DNA of 64,000 bases, from assembly GCF_010183535.1 (NCBI RefSeq), contig NC_071332.1, forward strand, positions 19,778,001 through 19,842,000, in the 5' to 3' direction. Origin of the DNA: Caenorhabditis remanei (Eukaryota > Nematoda > Chromadorea > Rhabditida > Rhabditidae). Every line of letters begins with the position of its first letter. Position 1 is the stretch's first letter. The notes under the pieces are model-generated. The model made no database searches. It was not told the origin of the DNA and saw only the letters and a program-made list of their open reading frames with translations. Positions 1 to 10,780 of this stretch are shown here, in pieces. Both the position numbers and the translations under genes were made by a program.

Positions 1-1512
1 CCAAACGTCTCGGTTATCTCTGACAAATTGGCGACACTGTTGTGTTTCATTGTACAATGAGAGAAGTTTAATGAATTGAGGAAGGCCTGTAAATAGTAAA
101 ATTGATTGTTTTAGAACCATACTTTGCAGAAATTACCGCTTTCAGATAGTCCAAATCCCCGGCAGTCACTACCGTAACAAAACCACTGAATGTCTTCAAG
201 TGTGAAATCGGACGGATTTCTAATAAACGAAACCCGCCGAAATGGCAAATATCCAATTGCCCCCACTGCTTTGTTTCAGAGATTTCTTCCAACGATACGT
301 TTGGTTCTCGGATGCAGGTTGTCAGAATCCGCAGATTATGTGCATCAACAGAAGAAATAGCGAGAAGAACTTGAAGAGCTGGTACTCCAGCTAGAGAAAG
401 TTTAGTGGTTTTCAATCGAAGGCTTTGAGTTTTCGAAGTTTCCGTGTGAGCCTTCAACAGGGGTGTGCGGAACGGAATTCGGAATTCCGAAAAATTCCGA
501 AAATCGGCTCATTTTCGGAACGGAATTCCGATCGGAATATTCCGAAAAAAAAATTCGGAACGAAATTCCGATTGGAATATTCCGAAAAAAAAATTTCGGA
601 ATGAAATTCCGATCGGAATTCCATTCCGAAATCAAACTTTTCATGACGGGTCTCGAACAGATTTTTTCCCGCAGTTTTCAGGCGGTTTTTTTTTTAAATT
701 TTCGTCTTTTCGCAATGTTTTTTTCAAACAAAAAAACGGTTTTCAGCATTCGATATGGGTAAATGGGACAGTCTGTTGAAAAAAAAATCCGAAAGTCCGA
801 AAATCGGAATATTCCGACATTCCGAAAGTCCGAAAATCCGAAATTCGGACAATTCCGAAATTCCGAAATTCCGAAAATCCGAAATTCGGAATAGTCCGAG
901 ATTCCGAAAGTCCGAAAATTTGAAATTCGGGCGATTCCGAGATTCCGAAATTCCGAAATTTTGAAACTCGGACATTTTTTAGTGTCCGAAATTCCGAAAT
1001 GTTCCTGTCCGCACACCCCTGGTCTTCAAGACGTTGACAACTTGCTCAATGTCACCTGTTTTGCCATCACTATGGAGCACCATTTGCTTCAGAACACTTC
1101 TCTGATGTCTCAAGAAAACTGTGAAGTCGTTTTTGAACATTTCGATGTAATCCATTCCATTCAATCCATTCGATGCTAAATTGTCTTCCCAACCGGTAAA
1201 GCGTCTGGGATAACAACCTTCCTCATCGTTTTTATATAAAATATTGATGCGTCTTTCTCCCGATTGAAGACGGAATATCACCCTGTTGGCATCGCAACTT
1301 ATGTCCACTTCAACCATGCGTGCATCAGGTTTTTCGGTGTCAACAAACTCGCGGAGACTGCGACAAGTCTTGCGGAGACTTGCGCTGAAAATTTGTTTTC
1401 AGGAAATTGAAGTTTTCAAAATAAATACTTACAAGACCGGATATTCACAGTGATGGAGAACACGATTCATGGCAACATTGGAAAGTTTCAGGAGTAGGGA
1501 CTCATCATTCAT
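1..1512 (-). pseudogene. F1: F-box/FTH gene split by a hAT-like MITE; 3' end off the window
   Basis: Exon 1 is 1512-1433 and encodes an F-box start (MNDESLLLKLSNVAMNR). Exon 2 begins at 1384 with LRKTCRSLREFVD. It runs to 1030, is broken by the element at 458-1021, resumes at 457 and ends at 137 before a GTAATT donor. Exon 3 starts at 86 (AFLNS) and leaves the window. Removing the element plus one copy of the 8-bp target duplication gives a continuous frame (..VVNVLKAHTETSK..), and the exon phases then agree (80 + 676 nt). The closest relative in the window is F10 at 17733, which shares the intron 2 sequence and the DLDxLKxVISA ending. As it stands the protein would be cut at about residue 145. 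The insertion could be an allele specific to this assembly. F-box and FTH homology is clear; any function is inferred from the family. Confidence 0.8.
458..1021. mobile_element. hAT-like non-autonomous element (MITE), 564 bp
   Basis: The ends are matching inverted repeats that start CAGGGGTGTGCGGA. They are flanked by an 8-bp near-direct repeat, GCCTTCAA at 450-457 and GTCTTCAA at 1022-1029 (7 of 8 match). CAGGG-type termini with 8-bp target duplications are the hallmark of hAT transposons. The interior is low-complexity, made of repeated TTCCGAAA-like units on both strands, and encodes no transposase, so movement would need a hAT transposase elsewhere. It lies inside exon 2 of F1. Confidence 0.75.
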
Positions 1513-1566
1513 TTCTCTGAAATCACAGGGTAAATTTAAAAGAGTAAAACATTACAACATAAGTAT

Positions 1567-1586
1567 GAATGGTTAAGTAACCATTC
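1567..1586. promoter_or_regulatory. Upstream palindrome of F1
   Basis: Two 9-bp arms (GAATGGTTA and TAACCATTC) are separated by AG and end 54 bp before the F1 ATG. Similar GGTT/AACC palindromes lie before seven other genes of this array. Whether it is a protein site or an RNA hairpin is unknown. Confidence 0.5.
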
Positions 1587-1808
1587 GAATATATAAAAGA
1601 ATTACAAAATTGACAATTTAATACCAATAAATTTTATTTGATAGCACAGATAATCGATAAAATAGTATAAAAAAGAAGGAAGAGGTAGTGGGAAGAGGAA
1701 GATTGCAGCACGTGGGGGGGACCAATTTAATATCAATACGAGATTCGAAAACTTAGCCAATATAAAGTTTTTAACAATCTGGATGCACCTTCAGACGTAT
1801 AAAAGAAA

Positions 1809-2914
1809 TTAGTAGCCAGATGCTTTATAATTGATAACCACTGCACCTGGCGGAATATCGCTACGATCAACACGTTCTATTACAAGAACTTTATTATCGG
1901 TAAGCTCCACCCAGAGAACACTATTAGTGTCATTATGAATTCGGAAGAACCATGAATTTGTGAATTCTATATCGAAAGACGGCGCTCCAAAAGCTTCATT
2001 GATGGACGAGACGTCGAAATCAACGTCGAAATTTATGTGAATCCATTCGAAGCCTGTCAAGCGGATGAAGGTCTGAAAAACAAATTAAAGGAAAAACTTA
2101 AATAAGAAAACTCACATTTTTCAAGAGCACCAAGTCATCAATTGCTGCGGTCGACATGCAGCCTTCAAATTTTTTCAAATGGAAGATTTGGCGGACATCC
2201 GAGATATAGAAATTGGACAGTCGAATTTTCTCAGCGTTTCTCCAGTACTCCGTTTCAAACAGTTCGTGGAATACACCCAATGGCTCTCCGGTCACGTCAT
2301 TCACGTCGGTGAAGATTTTCAAGTTTTTCAGGCATTTGGCATCGAAAAACGGTAGCATTGCGAGGATTTGAGCAGTGGATAACTCGCTGAGCTGAAGTTT
2401 GTTGGTCTTCAATTTGAAGGTCTGAGATCTCATAATTTGAAGGAGTGGGTCACAACAAACTTCATCCAATTTGAGTTTTGTCAGTGGAGTCTTCAGATGT
2501 CTCAAGTAAATCTTGAAGTCTTGCATAAGAGCATCCATGGGATCCAATCCAGAAATAGTTTTCAAAGGAGTGCTACCCATATGGGTTTTGCATGCTACAG
2601 TACACCCGTCATCTGTTTCCTTGTAACCAATCCATATTCTTGAATTGTTTTTTGATTCGTTCTCTGACTCGAAACAAATTTCAGCGTTCTCCCAATTTCC
2701 TAGACGCACTTCTTTCACATGGGCGTCAGGTTTGAACAAATCGATATGGTTTCGTAGTGAATGACAGACATTTCGAAGACGTGCGCTGTAATTGAGAAAG
2801 TTAGACACCTGAGAAATTCTAGAATTTTCTAGAAACTTACATTTCTAAATAATCGCAGAAATACAGAATGTGGTCCATAGTTACGCCAGGGAGAAGGAGA
2901 AGTGGAGAAGTCAT
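1809..2914 (-). CDS. F2: F-box/FTH protein, 335 aa
   Basis: The exons are 2914-2841, 2785-2116 and 2072-1809, with phases 2 and 0 and a GTAAGT or GTGAGT donor. Exon 1 reads MTSPLLLLPGVTMDHILYFCDYLE, the F-box core. Exon 2 opens ARLRNVCHSLRNHID and carries the FTH region to DLVLLKN. Exon 3 begins TFIRLTGFEW and ends YKASGY. The start was chosen because it is the first ATG before the F-box motif and aligns with F4. Expected role: SCF adaptor, with the F-box contacting a SKP1-like protein. Nothing in the frame looks damaged. Its last exon resembles that of F7 (RGFE / TGFE start), which suggests exchange between these two. Confidence 0.85.
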
Positions 2915-2971
2915 TTTCTGGAATCACTGGGAAAAAATAAAGACAATTTCCTTATACAACATAAATATTAA

Positions 2972-2985
2972 TGGTTGCGCAACCA
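2972..2985. promoter_or_regulatory. Upstream palindrome of F2
   Basis: A perfect 14-bp palindrome, TGGTTGCGCAACCA, ends 57 bp before the F2 ATG. It is the cleanest copy of the GGTT/AACC element shared across the array. Confidence 0.5.
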
Positions 2986-3187
2986 ATAAAATGAGTTATA
3001 GTTCGTAAATTTTACAAATAATGTTTATTTTAGAGCACAAAAATCAATGAGTATTTGCTAATAAAGGCTTAGAAAAGAATGAAAAATTGGAGGACAGTAG
3101 AATAAACGAATGGACATAAAACATGTTAAGGAATCTATTCAAACGTCAAGTAAAAAATGAAAAAGAGATGATGAATGAAAATAATTT

Positions 3188-4265
3188 TTAATGGATAATC
3201 CATGCACCTGGAATAACAACGCTACGATTGATACGATTGATTTGAAGAATTTTTTTGCAGAACACCTCCACCAGAAGAACGCTGGTAGTGTCATTAGGAA
3301 TATGAAAGTGCCAACGATTTGAATGTCCTTCCATAGTATCGAAAGACGGCGCTCCGAAAGCTTCCTTGATGGACAATACGTCGATGTCAACGTCAACTTC
3401 CATGGTGCACCGTTTGAAGAGTGGCGATCTAATGAAGGTCTGAAACGGAAAAAAAGTTGCAGACATATATGGAAAAATATGAAAACTCACATTTTTCAAA
3501 AACTCTACATCAGTTGCAGTCGCTCTCGAAATGTGACCAATGAATTTCTTCAAGTGGGAGATTTGGCGGACATTCGCGATTCTAAAATAGTATAGACGGA
3601 TTTGGTCCGCATTCCTCCAGTACTCTGTTTCGAAAAGCTCCTGGAAAACACCCAATGCTTCTCCGGTTTCGATTATCAAGTTTTTCAGGCATTTGGCATC
3701 GAAAAACGGTAGGATTGCGAGGATTTGAGAAGAGGATAACTCGCTGAGATGAAGTTTGTTGGTTTTCAATTTGAAGGTCTGAGATCTCATCATTTGAAGA
3801 AGTGGGTTACAACAAACTTCATCCAATTTGAGTTTTGTCAGTGGAGTCTTCAGATGTCTCAAGTAAATCTTGAAGTCTTGCATGAGAACATCCATGGGAT
3901 CCAATCCAGAAATTGTGGTCACTGGGGGACTACCCATGTGGGTTTTGCATGATACAGTACATCCGTCATCTGCTTCTTTGTACCCAATCCATATTTTAGA
4001 ATTGTTGTCCGATTCAAAAATAATGACAGTGTTCTCCATATTTCCCACGCTCACGTCTTTCACATGGGCGTCAGGTTTGAACAAATCGATGTGGTTGCGT
4101 AGTGAGTGACAAACATTTCGAAGACGTGCGCTGTAATTGAGAAGGTTAGATACCTGATAAATTCTAGAACTTTCTAAAAACTTACATTTCCAAATAATCG
4201 CAAAAATACAAAATACGATTCTTAGTTACGACTGGAAGCCGCAGGAGTGACGAGTCATCAGTCAT
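3188..4265 (-). CDS. F3: F-box/FTH protein, 323 aa
   Basis: The exons are 4265-4186, 4130-3491 and 3439-3188. Exon 1 gives MTDDSSLLRLPVVTKNRILYF. Exon 2 gives ARLRNVCHSLRNHID followed by FKPDAHVKDV. The second intron (3490-3440) is 51 nt, a multiple of three and free of stops, so its retention would only add 17 residues. Exon 3 and intron 2 are nearly identical to those of F6, while exon 2 matches F2 better (CCNPLLQMMRSQTFKLKTNKL), a patchwork that points to gene conversion. The frame is fully open. Confidence 0.85.
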
Positions 4266-4333
4266 TCTGAATCAAATCTCTGGAAAGAAAACGTTAGAAG
4301 ATGAAATTAAAAAATGCAAAACAGGTAAGTATA

Positions 4334-4350
4334 ATTGGATGATTAACCAT
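4334..4350. promoter_or_regulatory. Upstream palindrome of F3 (imperfect)
   Basis: ATTGGATGATTAACCAT has one mismatch to the palindrome seen before F5 and F6 and lies 68 bp before the F3 ATG. Confidence 0.4.
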
Positions 4351-4584
4351 TAAAATAAGCAAAAATTACAGAGAAAATAATAGTAAATTTTTTATTTCAA
4401 ACAGTAAGGACGATTTTTTGGACTTTTGGACATTATAGATTAATTAAATATTAATTATCACAAAACATGTTGAATATACAAAGTGAAATAAATGAAGCAA
4501 ATCCGCTCCACAGCTAATCAGAGGAAAGAGTGATGATGAAGGAAAATTTGTGAGTGATAATTATTTTTTAATTACTAACAGTTT

Positions 4585-5669
4585 TTAATAAATAATTACG
4601 GCACCAGGCACAACTTTGCTACGATTGATACGTTCGATTTCAAGAATTTTTTCAAGTGTCACTCTCACCAGAAGAGCCTTGTTGGTATCATTCGGAATAT
4701 GAAAAAACCAAAGATTCATAATTCCTTCGACTAAATCCAAAGACTGTGCTCCAAATTTTTCCTTGATGGACAATACGTCGATATCAACGTCAGTTACTAT
4801 GTGACACCGTTCGAAGTGTGGGGAGCTGATGAAGGTCTGAAACGGGAAAAAAAGTTGCAGACATATATTGAAAAACAAGAAAACTCACATTTTTCAAAAA
4901 CTCTACATCAGTTGCAGTGACCATCGTTATGAAGCCATTGAATTCCTCCAAGTGGGAGATTTGACGGACATTCGAAATTTTTAAAAGGGAAGTAGAAATT
5001 CTCTTTGCGTTTTCCCAGTGCTCGCTTTCGAATAGCTCCTGGAAATCACCCAATGCTTCGGTTTCGATTCTCAAGACCTTCAGGTGGTTTGCATCAAAAA
5101 GTGGAAGTGTCGCAAGGATTTGATCCTGTGATAATCCGTGCAACTCAAGTTCATTGACTTTCAAGGGGAAAATTCGAGATTCCGGGGGTTGAGATCTCAT
5201 TATTTGGATTAGAGGGTCACAACAAATTTCATACAATTTGAATTTCCTTAATGGACTCTTCAGATGTCTCAAGTAAATCTTGAAATCTTGAATGAGAGCT
5301 TCCATGGGATCCAATCCAGAAATTGTTTTTACTGGATGACTACCCATGTGGGATCTACACACTACAGTACTTCCGCTTTCTGCTTTTCTATAACCAATCC
5401 ATATTCTTGAATTGTTGTCCGATTTGAAATAAATGTCAGCGTACTCCCGATCTCCTAAGTACACGTCTTCCACGTGAGCATCTGGCTTATTCTCATCAAT
5501 ATGGTTTCGTAGGGTGTGGCAAACATTGCGAAGTCGTGCGCTGTAATTTAATAGATTAGACACCTGAGAAATTCTAGAATTTTCTAGAAACTTACATTTC
5601 TAGGTAATCACAAAAATACAGAATATGGTTAATTGCAATCTCGGGGAGCCGTAGAAGTGGAGAAGTCAT
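4585..5669 (-). CDS. F4: F-box/FTH protein, 325 aa
   Basis: The exons are 5669-5596, 5540-4889 and 4836-4585. Exon 1 is MTSPLLRLPEIAINHILYF, 24 codons plus 2 nt like F2. The FTH exon carries the insert PPESRIFPLKVNELEL, shared with F5, F6, F8 and F9 but absent from F2, F3 and F7, so two exon-2 lineages alternate along the array. Exon 3 starts TFISSPHFERC and ends PGAVIIY, the common ending of this subfamily. About 90 nt past the stop is a GCAAATSCGCTCCACAGC-like block repeated after other members. Confidence 0.85.
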
Positions 5670-5724
5670 GTTCTGAAATCACTGAAAAAGAATAAAGATG
5701 AGTTCCTTCGACAACATAAATACT

Positions 5725-5742
5725 GATGGTTGAATAACCGAT
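5725..5742. promoter_or_regulatory. Upstream palindrome of F4
   Basis: GATGGTTGAATAACCGAT ends 55 bp before the F4 ATG; GGTT and AACC arms are intact. Confidence 0.4.
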
Positions 5743-6049
5743 AGCATGAATACCAGCATGTGAATTTTCAGAATAATTTTTTTACAGCACAAAAAATTAA
5801 TAAATATTTGAATATAAATGATAGGAGAGGCATAGAAATGAATAAGCAATTGATCGAACATCGGGATACACAAAAGAACAAGAGGAATGTTATGAAATCT
5901 ATTTAAAAATCAGGTGAAATTAAATATTAATTACCACGAAACATGTTGGAAATACAAATCGAAAAAATGAAGCAAATGCGCTCCATAGCTAAAGAGAGGA
6001 AGAAGAGATTATAAATGAAAACGTGTGAGTTTTTAAATTGATAATAACA

Positions 6050-7151
6050 TTAATAGATAATCACTGCACCTGATTTAACATTTCTACGATTGGTTCGTTT
6101 GATTTCAAGAATTCTTTTGCAGATCACCTCCACCAGAAGAACAATGCGTGAGTCATTAGGAATATGAAAGTACCACTGATTTACATTTATTATCTCGAAA
6201 GACGGTGCTACAAATGTTTCCATTAAGGACAATAAGTCGATATCAACGTCAACTATTATGCGACACCGTTCGAAAAGTGGTGAGCTAATGAAGGTCTGAA
6301 ATTGAAGGGAAGAAGTTACAAATCTATAATAAGAAACCTCACATTTTTCAAAAAGTCAACATCAGCTGCAGTCACTCTCGATATGGAACCTTCGAATCTC
6401 TTCAAATGGAAAATTTGACGGACATTCGGGATTTTAAAATTTGGATATAGATTAACTTTCTCCGCGTTTCTCCAGTGTGCGGTTTCAAAAAGAGCATGAC
6501 CATTTAATCCATCTCTATCGGTTACCGCATTCATATCAGCTTCAATTTTCAAGTACTTCAGGCGGTTCGCATTAAAAAGCGGGAGTGTCGCAAGAATTTG
6601 AGCAGGTGATAATCTGTGCAACTCAAGTTTATCGACATTCAAGGGGAAAAATCCAGATTCCGGGGGTTGAGATCTCATTATTTGGAGGAGTGCGTCACAA
6701 CAAACTTTATCCAATTTGAATTTTCTTAATGGACTCTTCAGATGTTTCAAGTAAATCTTGAAGTCTTGAATGAGGGCACCCATAGGATCCAATCCAGAAA
6801 TTGGTTTTACTGGATGATCACCCATGTCGGATATACACTCTACAGTACATCCGCTTTCTGCTTCTTTGTAATTAATCCATATTCTAGAATCGTTGTCCGA
6901 TTCAAAATAAATGTCAGCGTTCTGATATCCTAGGCACACGTCCTTCACGTGAGCGTCTGGTTTATTTTTATCGATATGGTTTCGAAGAGTGTGGCAGACT
7001 TTCCGAAGACGTGCGCTGTAATTGAGAAGGTTAGACTCGAGGAGAAATTCTAGAACTTTCTAAAAACTTACATTTCCAAATAATCGCAGAAATACAGAAT
7101 GTGATTTTTAGCAACGGTAGGGAGACGCAGAAGGGCGGAGTCATCAGTCAT
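6050..7151 (-). CDS. F5: F-box/FTH protein, 332 aa
   Basis: The exons are 7151-7072, 7015-6343 and 6295-6050. The F-box exon reads MTDDSALLRLPTVAKNHILYF. Exon 2 begins ARLRKVCHTLRNHID and contains the PPESGFFPLNV segment. It also has an acidic insertion (EADMNAVTDRDGLNGH) that matches only F9. Exon 3 is 82 codons and ends SGAVIIY. Intron 2 uses a weaker GTGAGG donor. The frame is intact. The predicted role is the SCF adaptor function common to fbxa proteins; no substrate can be named. Confidence 0.83.
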
Positions 7152-7220
7152 TCTGAATAAAATATCTGGAAAGAAAACGTTAGAATATAAAATTAAAAAA
7201 TGCAAAACAGATAAGTATAA

Positions 7221-7236
7221 TTGGTTGATTAACCAT
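7221..7236. promoter_or_regulatory. Upstream palindrome of F5
   Basis: TTGGTTGATTAACCAT lies 69 bp before the F5 ATG. Confidence 0.45.
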
Positions 7237-7293
7237 TAAAATAAGCAAAAATTATAGAAAATTAATGATGAATCTTTTATTTCAAACATTTTA

Positions 7294-7310
7294 ATGGTTG
7301 GACAACCGAT
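7294..7310. promoter_or_regulatory. Second GGTT/AACC palindrome, orphaned
   Basis: ATGGTTGGACAACCGAT is of the type found before F8 and F9, but no gene starts nearby. It is best read as part of a deleted array unit between F5 and the relic at 7573. Confidence 0.35.
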
Positions 7311-7572
7311 CAAACGAATAATGTCAATTTTCTGAATAATTATATTTTCCAGCACAGAAATACAATAAAAATTTGCAGATAAATGAGAAGAAAGGCTCAG
7401 AAAAGAATGATAAATTGGTGGAACATCAGGATCCACAAAAAGGACAAAAGGAAGCTTAAGGAATCCATTCAAAACTTAGGTAACAATGAAGCAAATGCGC
7501 TCCACAGTTAATAAGCGGAAGGAAAGAGAATGAATGAAAATAGGGAAATTTGTTTAAAAATTGCTAACAATT

Positions 7573-7752
7573 TTAATAGATAATCACTGCGCCTGAAGGA
7601 ACATTCCTACGATTGATACTTTTGATTTCAAGAATTATATTGCAGATCACCTCTACTAGAAGAACGCTGGTAGTGTTATGAGGAATATGAAAGTACCAAC
7701 GATTTACACTTCCTAGTCGAAAGACGGTGATCCAAATGTTTCCTTTATAGAC
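7573..7752 (-). pseudogene. Orphan exon 3 of an F-box/FTH gene
   Basis: On the minus strand this stretch encodes an exon-3 ending (..NRWYFHIPHNTTSVLLVEVICN..PSGAVIIY, stop at 7573). It lacks the TFIxSP start and has a one-base shift near GSV/FRLG. No exon 2 follows upstream; instead a fragment of a second 3' flank is fused at about 7755. It is the remnant of a unit deleted between F5 and F6. The usual 3' block (GCAAATGCGCTCCACAG) is still present about 75 nt beyond the stop. Confidence 0.6.
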
Positions 7753-7827
7753 AATACAGTTAATAAGCGGGAGAAGAGAGAATGAATGAAAATTTGTGAA
7801 TTATTGTTTTTTTGATCACTAATCATT

Positions 7828-10235
7828 TTAGTGAATAATCACTGCACCTGAAGGAACACTGCTACGATTGACACGTTTGATTACAAGAATTGTTTTGCCG
7901 AACAACTCCACCAGAAGAACGCTGGTAGTGTCATTAGGAATATGAAAATGCCAACAATTTGATTTTCCTCCCATTGTGACGAAAGACGGAGCTCCAAAAG
8001 CTTCCTTTATAGACAATAAGTCAATATAAAAGTTAGCGCCCATGGTGCACCGTTTGAAGTGTGGCGATCTAATGAAGGTCTGAAACGGAAAAAAAAGTTG
8101 CAGACATATATGGAAAAATATGAAAACTCACATTTTTCAAAAACTCTACATCAGTTGCAGTGACCATCGATATGTTGCCATTGAATTCCTCCATGTGGGA
8201 GATTTGACGGACATTCGAAATATTTAAACTTAGGGAAGCAAAAATTCTCTTTGCGTTTTTCCAGTGCTCGCTTTCGAATAGCTCCTGGAAAACACCCAAT
8301 GGATCTCCCTCTGTTTCATCTTCAAAGCTCAAGTCCTTCAGGTGGTTTGCATCAAAAAGTGGAAGTGTCGCAAGGATTTGATCTTGTGATAATCTGTACA
8401 ACACAAGTTTATTGACTTTCAAGGGGAAAATTCGAGACTCCGGGGGTTGAGATCTCATTATTTGGATGAGAGGGTCACAATAAGTTCTATTCAGTTTGAA
8501 TTTTCTCAGTGGAGTCTTCAGATGTCTCAAGTAAATCTTGAAGTCTTGAATAAGAGCACCCATAGGATCCAATCCAGAAATTGTTTTCAATGAACGGCTA
8601 TCCATATACAGGGTGGCGAATAAGTATACGACGCTCTTAATACTTGGATATTTCGCGAAAAAACGATTGAATTAATGAAGAAACGTTATCAATAGTTGGA
8701 ATGTATGTATTAGATTTTGTATTCAACTCGAATTCATAGTTGGATACTTCGGCTTGGATACAGGCCGTCTGACGTCCGATAGCAAAATTGCTAGTGCGCC
8801 GTAGGTAGTCGACGCCTACTTCGTCCCATATCTTCTGAACAGTCGTCTCGAGAACAACGGCCGTATTGTAGGAGATTCCTGAAGTCTTGCTCTTCAAATA
8901 TTCTCATACGATGAAATCCACCGGATCGAGATCCGCTTACGACGCAGGCCTGATGTCGTCGCACCAGTTCCCAGGAAAATGAGAAAAACGACGATTTTTG
9001 TTGTTTTGGTACTGTGTGACGCGGCCTATTTTAGTTGAGGGATAAAAATGGGCTCATCAGAATGTTGTGCTGTACAGGGCTACACAACATCCTTCAAAAC
9101 CAAGTTTTGGTAGACCCCGAGTTGATTTTCGTACTTTTGCTGATGAAAACTAACAAAGTTCTACCGTCAGATGTCACCGAGTGCCGTACTATGACACTTT
9201 TAGGAAAAATGCGGTCATGGGCCTAAAAAAGTTTTGGGGGCCTTCTGTCAGCTTGTGACAAAAATAGTTTTTACTTTTGACGATTGGAAAATGGTGCAAT
9301 CGTGAAAACTCTCACGGAAATCCAGATCACGTCCGAAACGCGGCGCACCTGCAGATTAAAAGGCAACTTTTTCGATTTTTCAACTCGAGAAGCTTTGGAT
9401 TGGGCGGAAAATAACTTTTCTTGACACAGTTTGTAGGATTTGAGGTTGAACTGTCTTTTGACAATGGTTTGCACACTTCCACTACTGATTTTGAGATCCA
9501 TAGCGATCTTGTTTATGCTGATACTATAATTGCTGGAGATTTTTCTTTTGATTATTCCTTGAGTCCTATAAGTGTTGACTGTGGCTGGTCTGCCGGATTT
9601 TTATCTTTCTTGGAGACTTTCATGCTTTTTGAAGGTAGAAAACATTCTACAAACAGTTGCTGATGGAATATCAAGACGTTTTGCAGTCTTGAAGCTCTTG
9701 ACTCCCTTCTTTAAAAAAGCCTATATGGTGGGTTGGAGAGGTAAAGCTCGCATAACTTGAGATGAAGATGAGAATAAGATAAATGACTTTAAAGCCGACT
9801 TATATAGTGTCTGGACTTTCGAAAATGTTCAAAACATTTCTGAAATATCTCTTGGCACAGTGCCAACAAGTGCAAAAACACAACGTCGTATACTTATTCG
9901 CCACCCTGTATGTTGTACAATCTACAGCACATCCACCTTCTGCTTTATTGTAATCAATCGATATTCTAGAATCGTTGTCCGATTCAAAATGAATGTCAGC
10001 GTACTCCCGATCTCCTAGGTACACGTCTTTCACGTGAGCATCTGGCTTATTCTCATCAATATGGTTCCGGAGAGTGTGACAAACATTTCGAAGACGTGCG
10101 CTGTAATTGAGAAGGTTGGACTCTTGAGAAGTTCTAGAACTTTCTAAAAACTTACATTTCCAAATAATCGCAGAAATACAGAATGTGATTTTTAGCAACG
10201 GTAGGGAGACGCAGAAGGGCGGAGTCATCAGTCAT
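7828..10235 (-). pseudogene. F6: F-box/FTH gene split by a mariner-like transposon
   Basis: Exon 1 is 10235-10156. Exon 2 runs from 10100 to the transposon at 9908-8609 and then to 8132. Exon 3 is 8079-7828. Removing the 1300-bp element and one TA copy joins ..DCTTY to MDSRSLKTISG.. exactly as in F9 (TTYTGSRSLK). The resulting frame is open (999 nt, 332 aa). In the present state translation from exon 2 enters the element and stops about 36 codons later. The downstream part would have no F-box. The insertion is therefore young or segregating. Exon 2 is closest to F4, but intron 2 and exon 3 match F3. Confidence 0.83.
8609..9908 (-). mobile_element. mariner-like (IS630/Tc1/mariner) element, 1300 bp, inactive
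   Basis: Perfect 25-bp terminal inverted repeats begin CAGGGTGGCGAATAAGTATA, with TA on each side (8607-8608 and 9909-9910). The minus strand encodes remnants of a transposase. A helix-turn-helix-like part lies at about 9501-9271 (ISSGSVQTIVKRQFNLKSYK). A C-terminal part lies at 8897-8637 (TTVQKIWDEVGVDYLRR). The block expected to read SDEKVFTI reads SVRVFTI, so a catalytic aspartate appears lost, and the frame is interrupted between the two parts. It is non-autonomous now, yet the perfect ends suggest recent mobilisation in trans. Confidence 0.85.
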
Positions 10236-10780
10236 TCTGAATCAAATCTCTGGAAAGAAAACGTTAGAAGATGAAATTGAAAAATGCAAAACAGATAAGT
10301 ATAATTGGTTGATTAACCAATAAAATAAGCAATAATTATAGAAAAATAATAATCAATATTTTATTTCAAGCGGTAAAGACAATTTTTTGGAGTTTTGAAC
10401 ACCAACTAATCAAACACAAATATCAATAGGATAAATAAGTGAAGGAAATCAAGAGGAATCTTAAGGAATCCATTCAAAACTAAGATAAAAAGAAAAAAGA
10501 AGCAAATGCGCTCCACAGCTGACAAGAGCAAAGAGAGATGATGAATGAAAATTTGTGAATTATTATTTTTTTGATTACTAATAATTTTTGTGAATAATCA
10601 CTGCAACAAAATCGAATTTTCGACTATGTTTCCACATATCGATAAAACCCGAGCGTTTTTTGACAACATTTTGCAAGTCTGGATCTCAAGAAACCTATTC
10701 AAACAATAGGTAAAAAGAGGAAGAAAATAAAATGAATAAAAATTTGTGAATCATAATTATTTTTTGAGTACTAACAATTT
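10236..10780. other. Spacer with truncated 3'-end copies
   Basis: It carries a copy of the array 3' block (AGCAAATGCGCTCCACAGCT at 10501) and about 16 bp of an exon-3 ending near 10590 (TGAATAATCACTGCA). The sequence then switches abruptly to unrelated DNA (10605-10680). No intact gene is present. Confidence 0.5.
10305..10320. promoter_or_regulatory. Upstream palindrome of F6
   Basis: TTGGTTGATTAACCAA, 6-bp perfect arms with a GATT centre, 69 bp before the F6 ATG. Confidence 0.45.

Larger units (their letters stand above)
7152..7572. other. Spacer between F5 and the orphan exon
   Basis: There is no gene here. It holds F5's 5' flank, two GGTT/AACC palindromes and one copy of the 3' block GCAAATGCGCTCCACAG near 7491. 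It looks like two array spacers joined by a deletion. Confidence 0.5.

Noticed and set aside
9035..9663. Plus-strand frames inside the mariner-like element
   Set aside because: The transposase remnants (KLCQEKLFSAQSK, IWDEVGVDYL) are on the minus strand; plus frames are shadows.
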